Origin: JAEZHK01 sp964575255
GTDB lineage: Bacteria; Bacillota; Clostridia; Christensenellales; Aristaeellaceae
Direction of reading: 5' to 3'
Assembly: GCA_964575255.1 (NCBI GenBank)
Contig: CAZNPZ010000058.1
Span: forward strand, 1 to 16,096
DNA: 16,096 bases
Of the stretch, positions 6,153-13,234 are shown piece after piece (within the stretch, counting starts at the first letter, position 1; every line of letters starts with the position of its first letter). The notes beneath the pieces are model-generated. The model was not told where the DNA came from, did no database searches, and worked only from the letters and a program-made list of their open reading frames with translations. A program made the translations under genes and the position numbers.

Positions 6153-6228
6153 TGGTGGGTCATCAGGGACTCGAACCCTGGACACCCTGATTAAGAGTCA
6201 GGTGCTCTACCAACTGAGCTAATGACCC
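6153..6228 (-). tRNA. tRNA-Lys (anticodon CUU)
   Basis: 76 nt with an encoded CCA. The acceptor stem GGGTCAT pairs with ATGACCC. The D arm has GCTCAGTTGGTAGAGC, the anticodon arm is CCTGA-CTCTTAA-TCAGG with anticodon CUU (lysine, codon AAG), and the T arm is CCAGGGTTCGAGTCCCTG. All arms pair. It stands alone with its own consensus promoter and terminator. Confidence 0.97.
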
Positions 6229-6250
6229 GCGTTCTCGCGGAACGGGCATC

Positions 6251-6279
6251 ATTATAACACGCGAGGAAAACCGTGTCAA
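6251..6279 (-). promoter_or_regulatory. consensus promoter of tRNA-Lys
   Basis: On the minus strand TTGACA (6274-6279), 17-bp spacer, TATAAT (6251-6256): a perfect match to the housekeeping consensus, with about 16 nt between the likely transcript start and the tRNA 5' end. Such strength is usual for stable RNA genes. Confidence 0.93.
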
Positions 6280-6326
6280 GCAGATAAAACCGCGCCCGCG
6301 AAAAATGTTGGAACAGGGGAATCCGA

Positions 6327-6818
6327 TTACAGCACGATCTCGAACCGCTCCGCCTCTTCGAGCGGCACGACCTCACAGTCCAGCGCGTAGGTGCGCTGGT
6401 GGAGGCCGATCATCACATGCACGGCGGGTTTGTTCACCGGCAGCGGCGCGAGGTGCCACACGCCGCGGTTCAGCTTGACCAGCGTCCCCTGCGGCACGAC
6501 AAACGCCTCCACCTTTGAGGCGTCCGGCGTATCCGGCGTGGTCGGCGCGAGGTAGATCACCACGTCATCGTCGAGCGGCAGGATGATCTCTTCGGCCAGT
6601 TCGTGCATCTCCAGCGCCTCGACGACCATCTTCTGAGGCTTCCTGACCTCAAGAGGCGAGAACGCGAAGGCCTCCTCCGGATGAACCGTCACCCGGTCGG
6701 GGAAGAAGCGGTGCAGCGCGCCGTCCAGCGAAAAGCCTGTGGGCTCGGTCAGGTTGACCATCGCGCCGTAGGGCGCGAAGCCTTCATGGGTGACGGGAAC
6801 AGCCTTGACCTTCTTCAT
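6327..6818 (-). CDS. ureidoglycolate lyase (AllA) family protein
   Basis: A 163-aa cupin-fold protein. The N-terminus VKAVPVTHEGFAPYGAMV, the middle EEIILPLDDDVVIYLAP and the late block VPQGTLVKLNRGVWHLAP are typical of the ureidoglycolate lyase family, whose known members split ureidoglycolate into glyoxylate and urea at the end of allantoin breakdown. Length is normal. ATG at 6816-6818 lies 4 bp beyond the serS stop, and its ribosome site AGGAGG is formed by the last codons and stop of serS, so translation should be coupled. No other purine-breakdown gene is visible, so the substrate could differ; no symbol is given. No clear terminator follows before the tRNA promoter. Confidence 0.82.
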   Translation of the reverse strand: MKKVKAVPVTHEGFAPYGAMVNLTEPTGFSLDGALHRFFPDRVTVHPEEAFAFSPLEVRKPQKMVVEALEMHELAEEIILPLDDDVVIYLAPTTPDTPDASKVEAFVVPQGTLVKLNRGVWHLAPLPVNKPAVHVMIGLHQRTYALDCEVVPLEEAERFEIVL

Positions 6819-6822
6819 GAGG

Positions 6823-8094
6823 TTACCTCCTGCGGATGACGTCCATGCCCAGGAATGGACGCAATACTTCGGGTACGACCACGGAACCGTCGCCCTGCTG
6901 GAACTGCTCGACGATCGCCGGCATCAGGCGGCTGGTGGCGAGGCCGGAGCCGTTCAATGTATGTACGAACTCGATTTTCTTGGTGTCCTTGCGGCGGAAG
7001 CGGATGTTGCCGCGCCGTGCCTGGTAGTCCATGGCGTTTGAGACCGAAGAGCACTCCTTGTACTCGTTCATGCTGGGCAGCCACAGTTCGATGTCGAAGG
7101 TGGTGGCCATCGAAGCGGAGCAGTCCTCGGCGGCGAGCTTTGAAAGCTGGTAGTGCAGCCCCAGCCCTTCGACCAGGCGGCACGCTTTGCCAATCAGTTC
7201 CTCGTGCATGGCGACGGAGTCTTCCGGCCTGGTGTAGCCAAACATCTCGATTTTATTGAACTGGTGACCGCGCACCATGCCGCGCTCGCTGGCGCGGTAG
7301 GAACCCGCTTCGCGGCGGTAGCAGGGGGTGTAGGCGAAGAGGCGTCTGGGCAGGTCATCCTCTTCCAGAATTTCGCCGCGGTAGAGATTGATCAGCGCGG
7401 TCTCCGCGGTGGGCAGCAGGAAGTGGAAGCCCTCTTCAGAGAGCCGGTAGACGTCTTCCTCGAATTTCGGGAACTGCCCCGCCGTCAGGCCGCACTCATA
7501 GGTCAGGATGTGGGGCGGCAGCATGAAGGTGTAGCCGTCCTTGATGTGCTCGGTGATGAAGTAGTTGAGCAGCGCCCACTCCAGCCTCGCGCCGAGGTCG
7601 GTGTACAGCCAGTAGCCGTTGCCGCCCATCTTGACGCCGCGCTCGTAATCGATGAGGCCGAGCTCCGTGCACAGTTCCACATGGTTCTTCGGCTCGAACG
7701 GCCAGGACGGCTTCTCGCCGAACCGTTTCACGACCTGATTGTTTTCCTTGCCGCCCGCGACCACGCCCTCGGCGGGCAGGTTGGGCAGCGCGAGCAGGAA
7801 TTTTCGGATCTCCTCTTCCAGCGCGTCTTGGGTTTCGTCCAGCGCCTTCACGCGGTCGGCCATGTCTTTGAGCTGCGCCATCAGCGCTTCGGTGTCCTCG
7901 CCGCGCTTCTTGAGGTTCGGGATTTCTTTGCTCAGGCGGTTGCGCTCGGCCTTGATCGCCTCGTTTTCAGTGACCAGCGACCGGCGCTTCTGGTCCATTT
8001 CAAGGAGCGCGTCCAGATCCGCGTCGCAGCCTTTTTTGATCAGCCCCGCCTTGACAAAATCCGGATTGGACCGGATCAGATTGATGTCCAGCAT
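6823..8094 (-). CDS. serS: serine--tRNA ligase
   Basis: A 423-aa class II aminoacyl-tRNA synthetase that charges tRNA-Ser (and tRNA-Sec where present). Residues about 26-105 form the long N-terminal coiled-coil arm that grips the tRNA variable arm. LLPTAETAL (about 226-234) is the serine-binding loop. Motif 2 is FAYTPCYRREAGSYR followed by GMVRGHQFNKIEMF, and motif 3 is LNGSGLATSRLMPAIVEQFQ with R389. Length is normal. I chose ATG at 8092-8094, 7 nt after AGAGG; the TTG one codon earlier would give MM. The AllA-like gene follows 4 bp on. The upstream region is too short for a T-box leader and has none of its motifs. Confidence 0.97.
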   Translation of the reverse strand: MLDINLIRSNPDFVKAGLIKKGCDADLDALLEMDQKRRSLVTENEAIKAERNRLSKEIPNLKKRGEDTEALMAQLKDMADRVKALDETQDALEEEIRKFLLALPNLPAEGVVAGGKENNQVVKRFGEKPSWPFEPKNHVELCTELGLIDYERGVKMGGNGYWLYTDLGARLEWALLNYFITEHIKDGYTFMLPPHILTYECGLTAGQFPKFEEDVYRLSEEGFHFLLPTAETALINLYRGEILEEDDLPRRLFAYTPCYRREAGSYRASERGMVRGHQFNKIEMFGYTRPEDSVAMHEELIGKACRLVEGLGLHYQLSKLAAEDCSASMATTFDIELWLPSMNEYKECSSVSNAMDYQARRGNIRFRRKDTKKIEFVHTLNGSGLATSRLMPAIVEQFQQGDGSVVVPEVLRPFLGMDVIRRR

Positions 8095-8126
8095 CAAAAC
8101 GCCTCTTTCATTGTATGAATGGAAAT

Positions 8127-8155
8127 ATTATAGGCGATTTGCCCGATGCCATCAA
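8127..8155 (-). promoter_or_regulatory. promoter of serS, overlapping a palindrome
   Basis: On the minus strand TTGATG (8150-8155) and TATAAT (8127-8132) with a 17-bp spacer. The -35 box lies in the loop of the palindrome at 8139-8168, and one arm fills most of the spacer. Confidence 0.75.
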
Positions 8156-8168
8156 GCGCATCGGGCAA
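8139..8168 (-). terminator. hairpin after the glycosyltransferase gene, inside the serS promoter
   Basis: Perfect 11-bp arms TTGCCCGATGC (8139-8149) and GCATCGGGCAA (8158-8168), 8-nt loop. It could terminate the glycosyltransferase transcript, but the following minus-strand sequence (ATCGCC) has no T-tract. It may instead be an operator for serS. Confidence 0.5.
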
Positions 8169-8199
8169 TTTAACATGTATTGTCTGACTTGGAGATGGG

Positions 8200-9123
8200 T
8201 CAGCGCTGGAAATCCGCCGCCGTGCGGCCTTCCCGCGCCATCAGCAGATGAATACAGCGGTCGTTCGCGCCGTTGCTGACGTTGTCGGTGCGCAGCGAAA
8301 CGCGCTGCGTCTCCCGAATTTCCAGGCAGTTTTTGAGGACGCGCCTTCCGCAGATGACGACCCTGGAACCTGTACGCATCTGCATGAACTTCAGCCACAG
8401 GTCGTCGTTGTTGAGCGAAGTCTCCCGGATTGCGTCGACGTCGAATGCTTCCGGCGGGATAACATGCGGCGGGTACAGGATACCACAGCCGCCGGTGGCC
8501 AAATAGCGCATCGACGGGCGGTTCACTTCCCGGCACTCCCAGACCCAACGCATGTAGGGGCGCATCGCAACGTCCTGGTCGAAGGTGATCTTGTGCGCGC
8601 GGATCGCCGAGACGCAGTCGGGAAAGCGCCTGAAGGAGGCGACGAGCGTCTCCACCAGATTTCTCGGATAGATCGTATCGTCGTCGACGGTGATGACCGC
8701 ATCGTCCGGGTGATCCTGCATCACGAAGAAATACTTCTTGTGGGGCTTCAGGTCGTACGGGCAATAGCGGATCTCAAGCCCGAACGCTGTCAGCGCGCGA
8801 ACCGCCTCCGGTATGTCTTCCGGCTTCACGGTGTCGTCCAGGTTCAGGATCAGTCTGTCCGGCTTCAGCGTCTGATCGAGAAGCCGCCTCAAAACGAGGT
8901 CGAGCATTGGAAAGCGCGGCGGAAAACTTGCGAGCGACACGATGATTCTCGGCGTCCGCGGCGTGCGGTTCAGGCCGTCCTGCAGTTTCGCCGATTGAAC
9001 CGACTGCAACACCTTGGGGAGGTCGCGCTCGTATCGCCGATCCCGCGCATGCCGCCGCCGATCCCATCGCAGCCTTCGGTATTTGTTTCGTACGCAGCCG
9101 ATTGTTTTTTTGATAAACTGCAT
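8200..9123 (-). CDS. GT-A fold glycosyltransferase
   Basis: A 307-aa cytoplasmic protein with no signal peptide or membrane segment. Residues 1-35 are strongly basic (many R and K) and could hold it at the membrane surface. PRIIVSLASFPPRFPML (58-74) begins the nucleotide-binding fold, KPDRLILNLDD follows, and AVITVDDDTIYP (D147-D149) is the metal-binding DxD motif of GT-A enzymes. NNDDLWLKFMQM is a second acidic segment near the acceptor side. It resembles cell-surface polysaccharide glycosyltransferases. Donor and acceptor are unknown. ATG at 9121-9123 follows GAGGGG by 7 nt. It is a single gene divergent from the DNA methyltransferase, and no other polysaccharide genes are near. Confidence 0.8.
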   Translation of the reverse strand: MQFIKKTIGCVRNKYRRLRWDRRRHARDRRYERDLPKVLQSVQSAKLQDGLNRTPRTPRIIVSLASFPPRFPMLDLVLRRLLDQTLKPDRLILNLDDTVKPEDIPEAVRALTAFGLEIRYCPYDLKPHKKYFFVMQDHPDDAVITVDDDTIYPRNLVETLVASFRRFPDCVSAIRAHKITFDQDVAMRPYMRWVWECREVNRPSMRYLATGGCGILYPPHVIPPEAFDVDAIRETSLNNDDLWLKFMQMRTGSRVVICGRRVLKNCLEIRETQRVSLRTDNVSNGANDRCIHLLMAREGRTAADFQR

Positions 9124-9274
9124 GCTTCGCCCCTCATTTGTATCCGCGTTCCGAAGACATTGACCAATGGATTCCTTGACTCAATTCTGCCATAATAACT
9201 GCGATAACGTTATGGGCGAATCATCGTTTTGTTTTGTGCAGTTGCGCAGTATGCCCGCATCAGAGACGAAGATC

Positions 9275-9303
9275 ATTGTATACTGCGCCCATCGTTCCGT
9301 CAA
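9275..9303 (-). promoter_or_regulatory. promoter of the glycosyltransferase gene
   Basis: On the minus strand TTGACG (9298-9303) and TACAAT (9275-9280) with a 17-bp spacer, leaving a leader of about 145 nt. One arm of the 9-bp inverted repeat lies in the spacer and touches the -10; the other lies 22 bp downstream of the -10. Confidence 0.75.
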
Positions 9304-9406
9304 GGCATCCTGATTCGACGACATATATAAATTCATGTTACAAAAGAAACAAAGAAACATTAAGGCAAACCCGCGACGATGGCCCCGACGCATCATGACA
9401 ATTTTC

Positions 9407-9436
9407 GTGACTTCCACGGACGGGCTATGGTATAAT
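9407..9436 (+). promoter_or_regulatory. promoter of the DNA methyltransferase gene
   Basis: TATAAT (9431-9436) preceded by TGG (extended -10), with GTGACT (9407-9412) 18 bp upstream. It lies 45 bp before the chosen ATG and inside the longer possible reading frame, which supports the shorter start. Confidence 0.7.
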
Positions 9437-9481
9437 GTCCGTATATGCCTGATGCGGTTGGGCAAATCCGGAGGTGGCGAT

Positions 9482-10723
9482 ATGCGGCTTGTTCGGGTGC
9501 AGGTGGAGCGGGAACTGACGCCGGGCGAAGCGCCGCGCGGCGAGTTCTATGCCCGCGACCTCCTGTCCGTCACGCCAAAGCTGATCGAAACCTACGCGGG
9601 CAGGGCGCAATTGATCTACATGGATCCGCCTTTTCTGACCGGCGACGCTTTTCTGATGCGCACGCGCGTCGGCGAGAAGGACTGGAAGAGCGGCGTCGGC
9701 TCGCTGCACCAGACCGCGTTCTCGGACGACCTGCCGGCCGATCGGCATTACGCGCTGCTTCGCTCAGCGCTGGAAACCGCCCGCGCGCTGCTCTCGGACA
9801 CCGGCGTGCTGTTCCTGCACGTGGACGCGCGAACCAGCGCGCGACTCAGGATTCTGGCCGACGAGGTCTTCGGCGAGGCCAACTTTTTAAACGAAATCAT
9901 CTGGTCGTACCAGACCGGCGGTCGCGCGAAGCGCTATTTCAGCCGCAAGCACGACAACATCCTCTTCTACCGAAAGGGCAGGCGCTACTTTTTCAACATC
10001 TCCGCCGTGCCCATCGAGCGCGCGGGCGCGCGCCGTAACCATATGAAGCGCCATGTGGACACCGACGGCCGCGTGTACCGCTCCATCCGCTCCGGCGGAA
10101 AGATCTATACCTATTACGACGACGACCCGGTTTACCCCGGCGACGTGTGGGACGATGTGAGCCACCTGCAGCAGAAGGACCCGCAGCGCACCGGCTACGA
10201 CACGCAGAAGCCGCTGAGTTTGCTCACGCGCATCATCCGCTGCGCGTCCCGGCCTGGCGACCTGGTGATGGATCTGTTCTCTGGTTCCGGCACGACGCTG
10301 GAGGCGGCGAGGCTGGAGGGCAGGCGGTTTGTGGGCGTGGACAAAAGCCCGCTCGCCCATATGACCGTCCGAAAGCGCCTCGCGGGCGCGCAGATGCTGT
10401 TTGATGCGCCGCCGTCCGAAGGGGAGCCGAACGCATCCTGTTCGCTGCTGCCCGGCGTGGGCTTCTACGAACTGTCGCTGGACGCGTTTGCCGTTGAGGA
10501 CGGCTTGACCGGGCGGAGATTTCCGGGCCTTGACGCGGTGGATGGCTGGGGCGCGGGGTATCTGCGGAACGGAGCGTTCCATTTGATGGCGCGGGAAGAG
10601 CGCACCTTTAGGACGCCCGCGCTGACCGGACGGCTGAGCCTGCCAGTGTTTGACGGCATCCCGGTGATTCGCGTCGGGGACGTGCTGGGTCGCAGTTTTT
10701 ACTATGAACTCCGGGAAGAATGA
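9482..10723 (+). CDS. site-specific DNA methyltransferase, beta class (N6-adenine or N4-cytosine)
   Basis: A 413-aa enzyme that would transfer a methyl group from S-adenosylmethionine to a base in DNA. Motif order is that of beta-class enzymes: the catalytic DPPF (D48-F51, in LIYMDPPF) comes first, then a target-recognition region (about 110-245, with SYQTGGRAKRYFSRKHDN and TYYDDDPVYPGDVWDDV), then QKPLSLLTRIIRCASRPGD and the cofactor motif DLFSGSGTT (264-272). Residues about 310-413 form an extra C-terminal region I do not recognise, ending VGDVLGRSFYYEL. ATG at 9482 follows GGAGG; a frame open to 9335 exists, but the promoter lies within it. No restriction endonuclease gene adjoins, so it looks like an orphan methylase. 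A terminator follows. Confidence 0.9.
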   Translation: MRLVRVQVERELTPGEAPRGEFYARDLLSVTPKLIETYAGRAQLIYMDPPFLTGDAFLMRTRVGEKDWKSGVGSLHQTAFSDDLPADRHYALLRSALETARALLSDTGVLFLHVDARTSARLRILADEVFGEANFLNEIIWSYQTGGRAKRYFSRKHDNILFYRKGRRYFFNISAVPIERAGARRNHMKRHVDTDGRVYRSIRSGGKIYTYYDDDPVYPGDVWDDVSHLQQKDPQRTGYDTQKPLSLLTRIIRCASRPGDLVMDLFSGSGTTLEAARLEGRRFVGVDKSPLAHMTVRKRLAGAQMLFDAPPSEGEPNASCSLLPGVGFYELSLDAFAVEDGLTGRRFPGLDAVDGWGAGYLRNGAFHLMAREERTFRTPALTGRLSLPVFDGIPVIRVGDVLGRSFYYELREE

Positions 10724-10735
10724 TTCAAGAGCTTG

Positions 10736-10760
10736 AAAGCCGCTCTGTCCCCGGCTTTTT
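10736..10760 (+). terminator. intrinsic terminator of the methyltransferase gene
   Basis: AAAGCCG (10736-10742) pairs with CGGCTTT (10752-10758) around a 9-nt loop and runs into TTTTT (10756-10760). Confidence 0.7.
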
Positions 10761-10799
10761 CGCTGGCCGAAATTAACAGATTCTGCCGCGCGTGCGCGC

Positions 10800-10828
10800 T
10801 TGCGCATCGGCGGCGTTTCTTGTATAAT
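10800..10828 (+). promoter_or_regulatory. promoter of the serC-serA-PHP operon
   Basis: TATAAT (10823-10828) with TTGCGC (10800-10805) 17 bp upstream. The -35 is a weak match (TTG only). The transcript would start near 10835, giving a leader of about 150 nt. Confidence 0.7.
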
Positions 10829-10832
10829 CATC

Positions 10833-10985
10833 GGCAAACTACCAATGGAAAGCGCGAAAGCGTCAAAGCGGCAGGGCTTCTCATAGGATGGGAGCAAGGG
10901 CGCGACCGGGTCAAAACGCCGCGCGCGTCCCGAAAAAGCCGCAGACGGCGCTCAAATTGGCCAAGAAAAGGGGAGGCGTTCGAGA
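10833..10985 (+). promoter_or_regulatory. long serC leader, possibly structured, unclassified
   Basis: About 150 nt of untranslated RNA before serC. Visible stems: CGC-GAAA-GCG (10853-10862), GCTTCTCAT/ATGGGAGC around AGG (10876-10895, with one bulge and one G-T pair), and GCCG-CAGA-CGGC (10938-10949). No T-box signature and no terminator T-tract were found. GGCAAAC and CAAAGC segments faintly recall GEMM riboswitches, but the spacing and flanks do not fit. Confidence 0.35.
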
Positions 10986-12068
10986 ATGAACCGCGTTTTC
11001 AACTTTGCCCCCGGCCCCGCCGTGATGCCGCTCGAGGCGTTGGAGACCGCCGCACGCGAGATGACTTCGTATAAAAATACAGGCGTATCCGTGATGGAGA
11101 TGAGTCACCGCTCCAAGATGTATCTGGAAATCTTCGAAGAAACGGTGGCTCTCGTTCGGGAGCTTATGAAGGTTGACGACGGCTATTCGGTTCTCCTTCT
11201 GCAGGGGGGCGCGACCGCGCAGTTCGCCGCCGTCCCGATGAACCTTTTAACCGGCAGCGGCAAGGCCGACTACGTGGACAGCGGCAGCTTCGCGCACAGC
11301 GCGATGGTGGAAGCCGGGAAGTATGGCAAGGTTCGCGCCGCCGCCAGTTCCCGTGAAACCGGCTACACCCGCGTGCCCGACATCGCGCCGGACGCTTTTG
11401 ACCCGGAAGCCGACTACGTTCACATCACCACCAACAACACGATCTTCGGCACCCGCTTTACCGAGATCCCCAGGACCGGGTCCGTGCCGCTGGTCGCGGA
11501 TATGTCCTCGAACATTCTTTCCGAAGTTTATGACGTGAAGGACTTCGGCGTGATCTACGCGGGCGCGCAGAAGAACATCGGCCCGGCGGGCGCGACGCTC
11601 GTGATCGTCCGCAAAGACCTTCTGGGCCGCGAGATGCCCATCACCCCCAATGTCCTCAACTGGAAAAAGATGGACGACGCGGGCTCCATGTACAATACGC
11701 CCTCGACCTATTCCATCTACATGGCGGGGCTTTGCCTGAAGTGGCTCAAAGGGCTGGGCGGCGTGCCGGCGATTGAGAAGGCCAACATCGAAAAGGCGAA
11801 AATCCTCTATGATTTCCTGGATGAATCAACGCTCTTCAAGGGCGTCGCGGAGAAGCCGTGGCGCTCCCGGATGAACGTCACTTTCCGTACCGGCGACGAG
11901 GCCGCGGACGACGCGTTTGTAAAGGACGCGGCGAAAGCCGGGCTCATCAACCTGAAGGGCCACCGCTCGGTGGGTGGCATGCGCGCCAGCATCTACAACG
12001 CGATGCCGGTGGAGGGCGTTTCGGCGCTGGTCGACTTCATGAAGCGCTTTGAAGCCGGGAGGAAGTAG
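10986..12068 (+). CDS. serC: phosphoserine aminotransferase
   Basis: A 360-aa pyridoxal-phosphate enzyme converting 3-phosphohydroxypyruvate and glutamate to phosphoserine and 2-oxoglutarate, the second step of serine synthesis; it may also act in vitamin B6 synthesis in some bacteria. VFNFAPGPAVMPLEALE at the N-terminus, LLLQGGATAQFAAVPMNL (about 71-88), TTNNTIFGTRF and VADMSSNILSE are family blocks. K196 in YAGAQKNIGPAG is the cofactor-binding lysine. GHRSVGGMRASIYNAMP near the C-terminus holds the substrate-binding arginines. Length is standard. ATG at 10986 follows GGGGAGG by 9 nt. serA follows 2 bp after the stop. Confidence 0.97.
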   Translation: MNRVFNFAPGPAVMPLEALETAAREMTSYKNTGVSVMEMSHRSKMYLEIFEETVALVRELMKVDDGYSVLLLQGGATAQFAAVPMNLLTGSGKADYVDSGSFAHSAMVEAGKYGKVRAAASSRETGYTRVPDIAPDAFDPEADYVHITTNNTIFGTRFTEIPRTGSVPLVADMSSNILSEVYDVKDFGVIYAGAQKNIGPAGATLVIVRKDLLGREMPITPNVLNWKKMDDAGSMYNTPSTYSIYMAGLCLKWLKGLGGVPAIEKANIEKAKILYDFLDESTLFKGVAEKPWRSRMNVTFRTGDEAADDAFVKDAAKAGLINLKGHRSVGGMRASIYNAMPVEGVSALVDFMKRFEAGRK

Positions 12069-12070
12069 CG

Positions 12071-13234
12071 ATGTTTAAGATCAGGACGCTCAACGAGATT
12101 TCACCCATCTATCAGGAAACCCTGGACGCGGGCCGGTATGAGGTCGGCGCGGAAGTTGAAGCCCCCGACGCGATCCTGGTGCGCAGCGCCGACATGCATA
12201 AGCTGGACTTGCCGGCTTCGCTTGTCGCCGTGGCGCGCGCGGGCGCGGGCGTCAACAACATTCCCATCGAAGCGTTGTCGCAGAAAGGCGTGGTCGTGTT
12301 CAACACCCCCGGCGCGAACGCCAACGCCGTGCGCGAACTGGCGGTGGCGGCGCTGCTGCTCTCCTCCCGCAAGATCGTAAAAGGCATTGAGTGGGTGCGG
12401 ACGCTGAAGGGCATGGGCGCGGAAGTACCCAAGCTGGTTGAAAAGGGCAAGAGCAAGTTCGTCGGCCCGGAGCTGCGCGGAAAGACGCTGGGCGTAATCG
12501 GTCTGGGCGGCGTGGGTGTGCTGGTCGCCAACGCGGGCGCGGGCCTGGACATGAACGTGCTGGGTTTTGACCCGTTCATCACCGTGGAGCACGCGTGGAT
12601 GCTGTCCCGTTCGGTGCACCGCGTGTCCACTCAGGACGAACTGCTGGCGAAAAGCGACTACGTGTCCATCCACATCCCGCTGATCGACGAGACCCGCGGC
12701 AGCTTTGACGCCGCCGTCTTCCAGAAGATGAAGAAGGGCGCGACGCTGATCAACCTGTCCCGCGGCGAACTGGTCGTCAACCGCGATGTCCTCGCCGCCA
12801 TTGAGAGCCGCCACCTCCGCGCCTATGTGACCGACTTCCCGGAGGACGAGCTGATCGGGCAGAAGGGCGTCGTCGCCATTCCGCACTTGGGCGCGTCCAC
12901 GCCGGAGAGCGAGGACAACTGTGTGGTCATGGCCAGCCGCCAGATCGATGAATACCTGCGCCTCGGCGCGATCAAAAACTCCGTCAACTACCCGGACTGC
13001 GAGCTGGGCGACATCTACGGCCACCGCGTGTGCGTGCTGCACGCCAACGTGCAGGGCGTCGTCGGCGCGATCACCGCGCTGATCGCGGCGGAGAACATCA
13101 ACATCGGCGGCATGGTCAACCGCTCCCGCGGCAAATACGCCTACACCGCGCTGGATCTGGACGACGAGATCTCCAAAGAACTGTGCGGCCGGATTGCCGC
13201 GCTCGACACCGTCAACGGGGTGCGCTGCCTGTGA
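12071..13234 (+). CDS. serA: D-3-phosphoglycerate dehydrogenase, short form with C-terminal ACT domain
   Basis: A 387-aa NAD-dependent enzyme that oxidises 3-phosphoglycerate to 3-phosphohydroxypyruvate, the first step of serine synthesis. ARAGAGVNNIPIEALSQKGV and NTPGANANAVRELAVAALL are substrate-side motifs. LGVIGLGGVGVLVANAG (about 139-155) is the NAD-binding turn with FDP as its acidic end. Catalytic residues are R231 (LSRGELV), a glutamate in the FPEDELIG segment (E258 or E260) and H272 (IPHLGAS). Residues about 318-387 resemble a small ACT domain (VCVLHANVQGVVGAITALIA), which may give serine feedback. ATG at 12071 uses GGGAGG at the end of serC. The stop overlaps the PHP gene start (GTGA). 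Confidence 0.96.
   Translation: MFKIRTLNEISPIYQETLDAGRYEVGAEVEAPDAILVRSADMHKLDLPASLVAVARAGAGVNNIPIEALSQKGVVVFNTPGANANAVRELAVAALLLSSRKIVKGIEWVRTLKGMGAEVPKLVEKGKSKFVGPELRGKTLGVIGLGGVGVLVANAGAGLDMNVLGFDPFITVEHAWMLSRSVHRVSTQDELLAKSDYVSIHIPLIDETRGSFDAAVFQKMKKGATLINLSRGELVVNRDVLAAIESRHLRAYVTDFPEDELIGQKGVVAIPHLGASTPESEDNCVVMASRQIDEYLRLGAIKNSVNYPDCELGDIYGHRVCVLHANVQGVVGAITALIAAENINIGGMVNRSRGKYAYTALDLDDEISKELCGRIAALDTVNGVRCL

Larger units (their letters stand above)
9124..9481. other. divergent intergenic region (358 bp) between glycosyltransferase and methyltransferase
   Basis: No gene is visible. It holds one promoter per side (entries at 9275-9303 and 9407-9436), an inverted repeat GCGCAGTAT/ATACTGCGC (9244-9252 and 9280-9288), a palindrome ATAACGTTAT (9204-9213), and the 16-mer TTACAAAAGAAACAAA (9338-9353) that recurs at 15485-15500. 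It is more AT-rich than the flanking genes. Confidence 0.7.

Noticed and set aside
7153..8118. 321-codon plus-strand reading frame
   Set aside because: Antisense shadow of serS with no ribosome site or recognisable domain.
8095..8199. T-box leader before serS
   Set aside because: Too little space between promoter and start codon and no T-box sequence.
8248..9195. 315-codon plus-strand reading frame
   Set aside because: Antisense to the glycosyltransferase, which carries a DxD motif and a good start.
9335..9481. N-terminal extension of the methyltransferase
   Set aside because: The frame is open but has no ribosome site at its start, and the gene's promoter lies inside it; ATG at 9482 has GGAGG.
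10833..10925. c-di-GMP (GEMM-I) riboswitch before serC
   Set aside because: GGCAAAC, a GAAA loop and CAAAGC are present, but the first stem, the GGGACGC segment and the closing pairs are missing.
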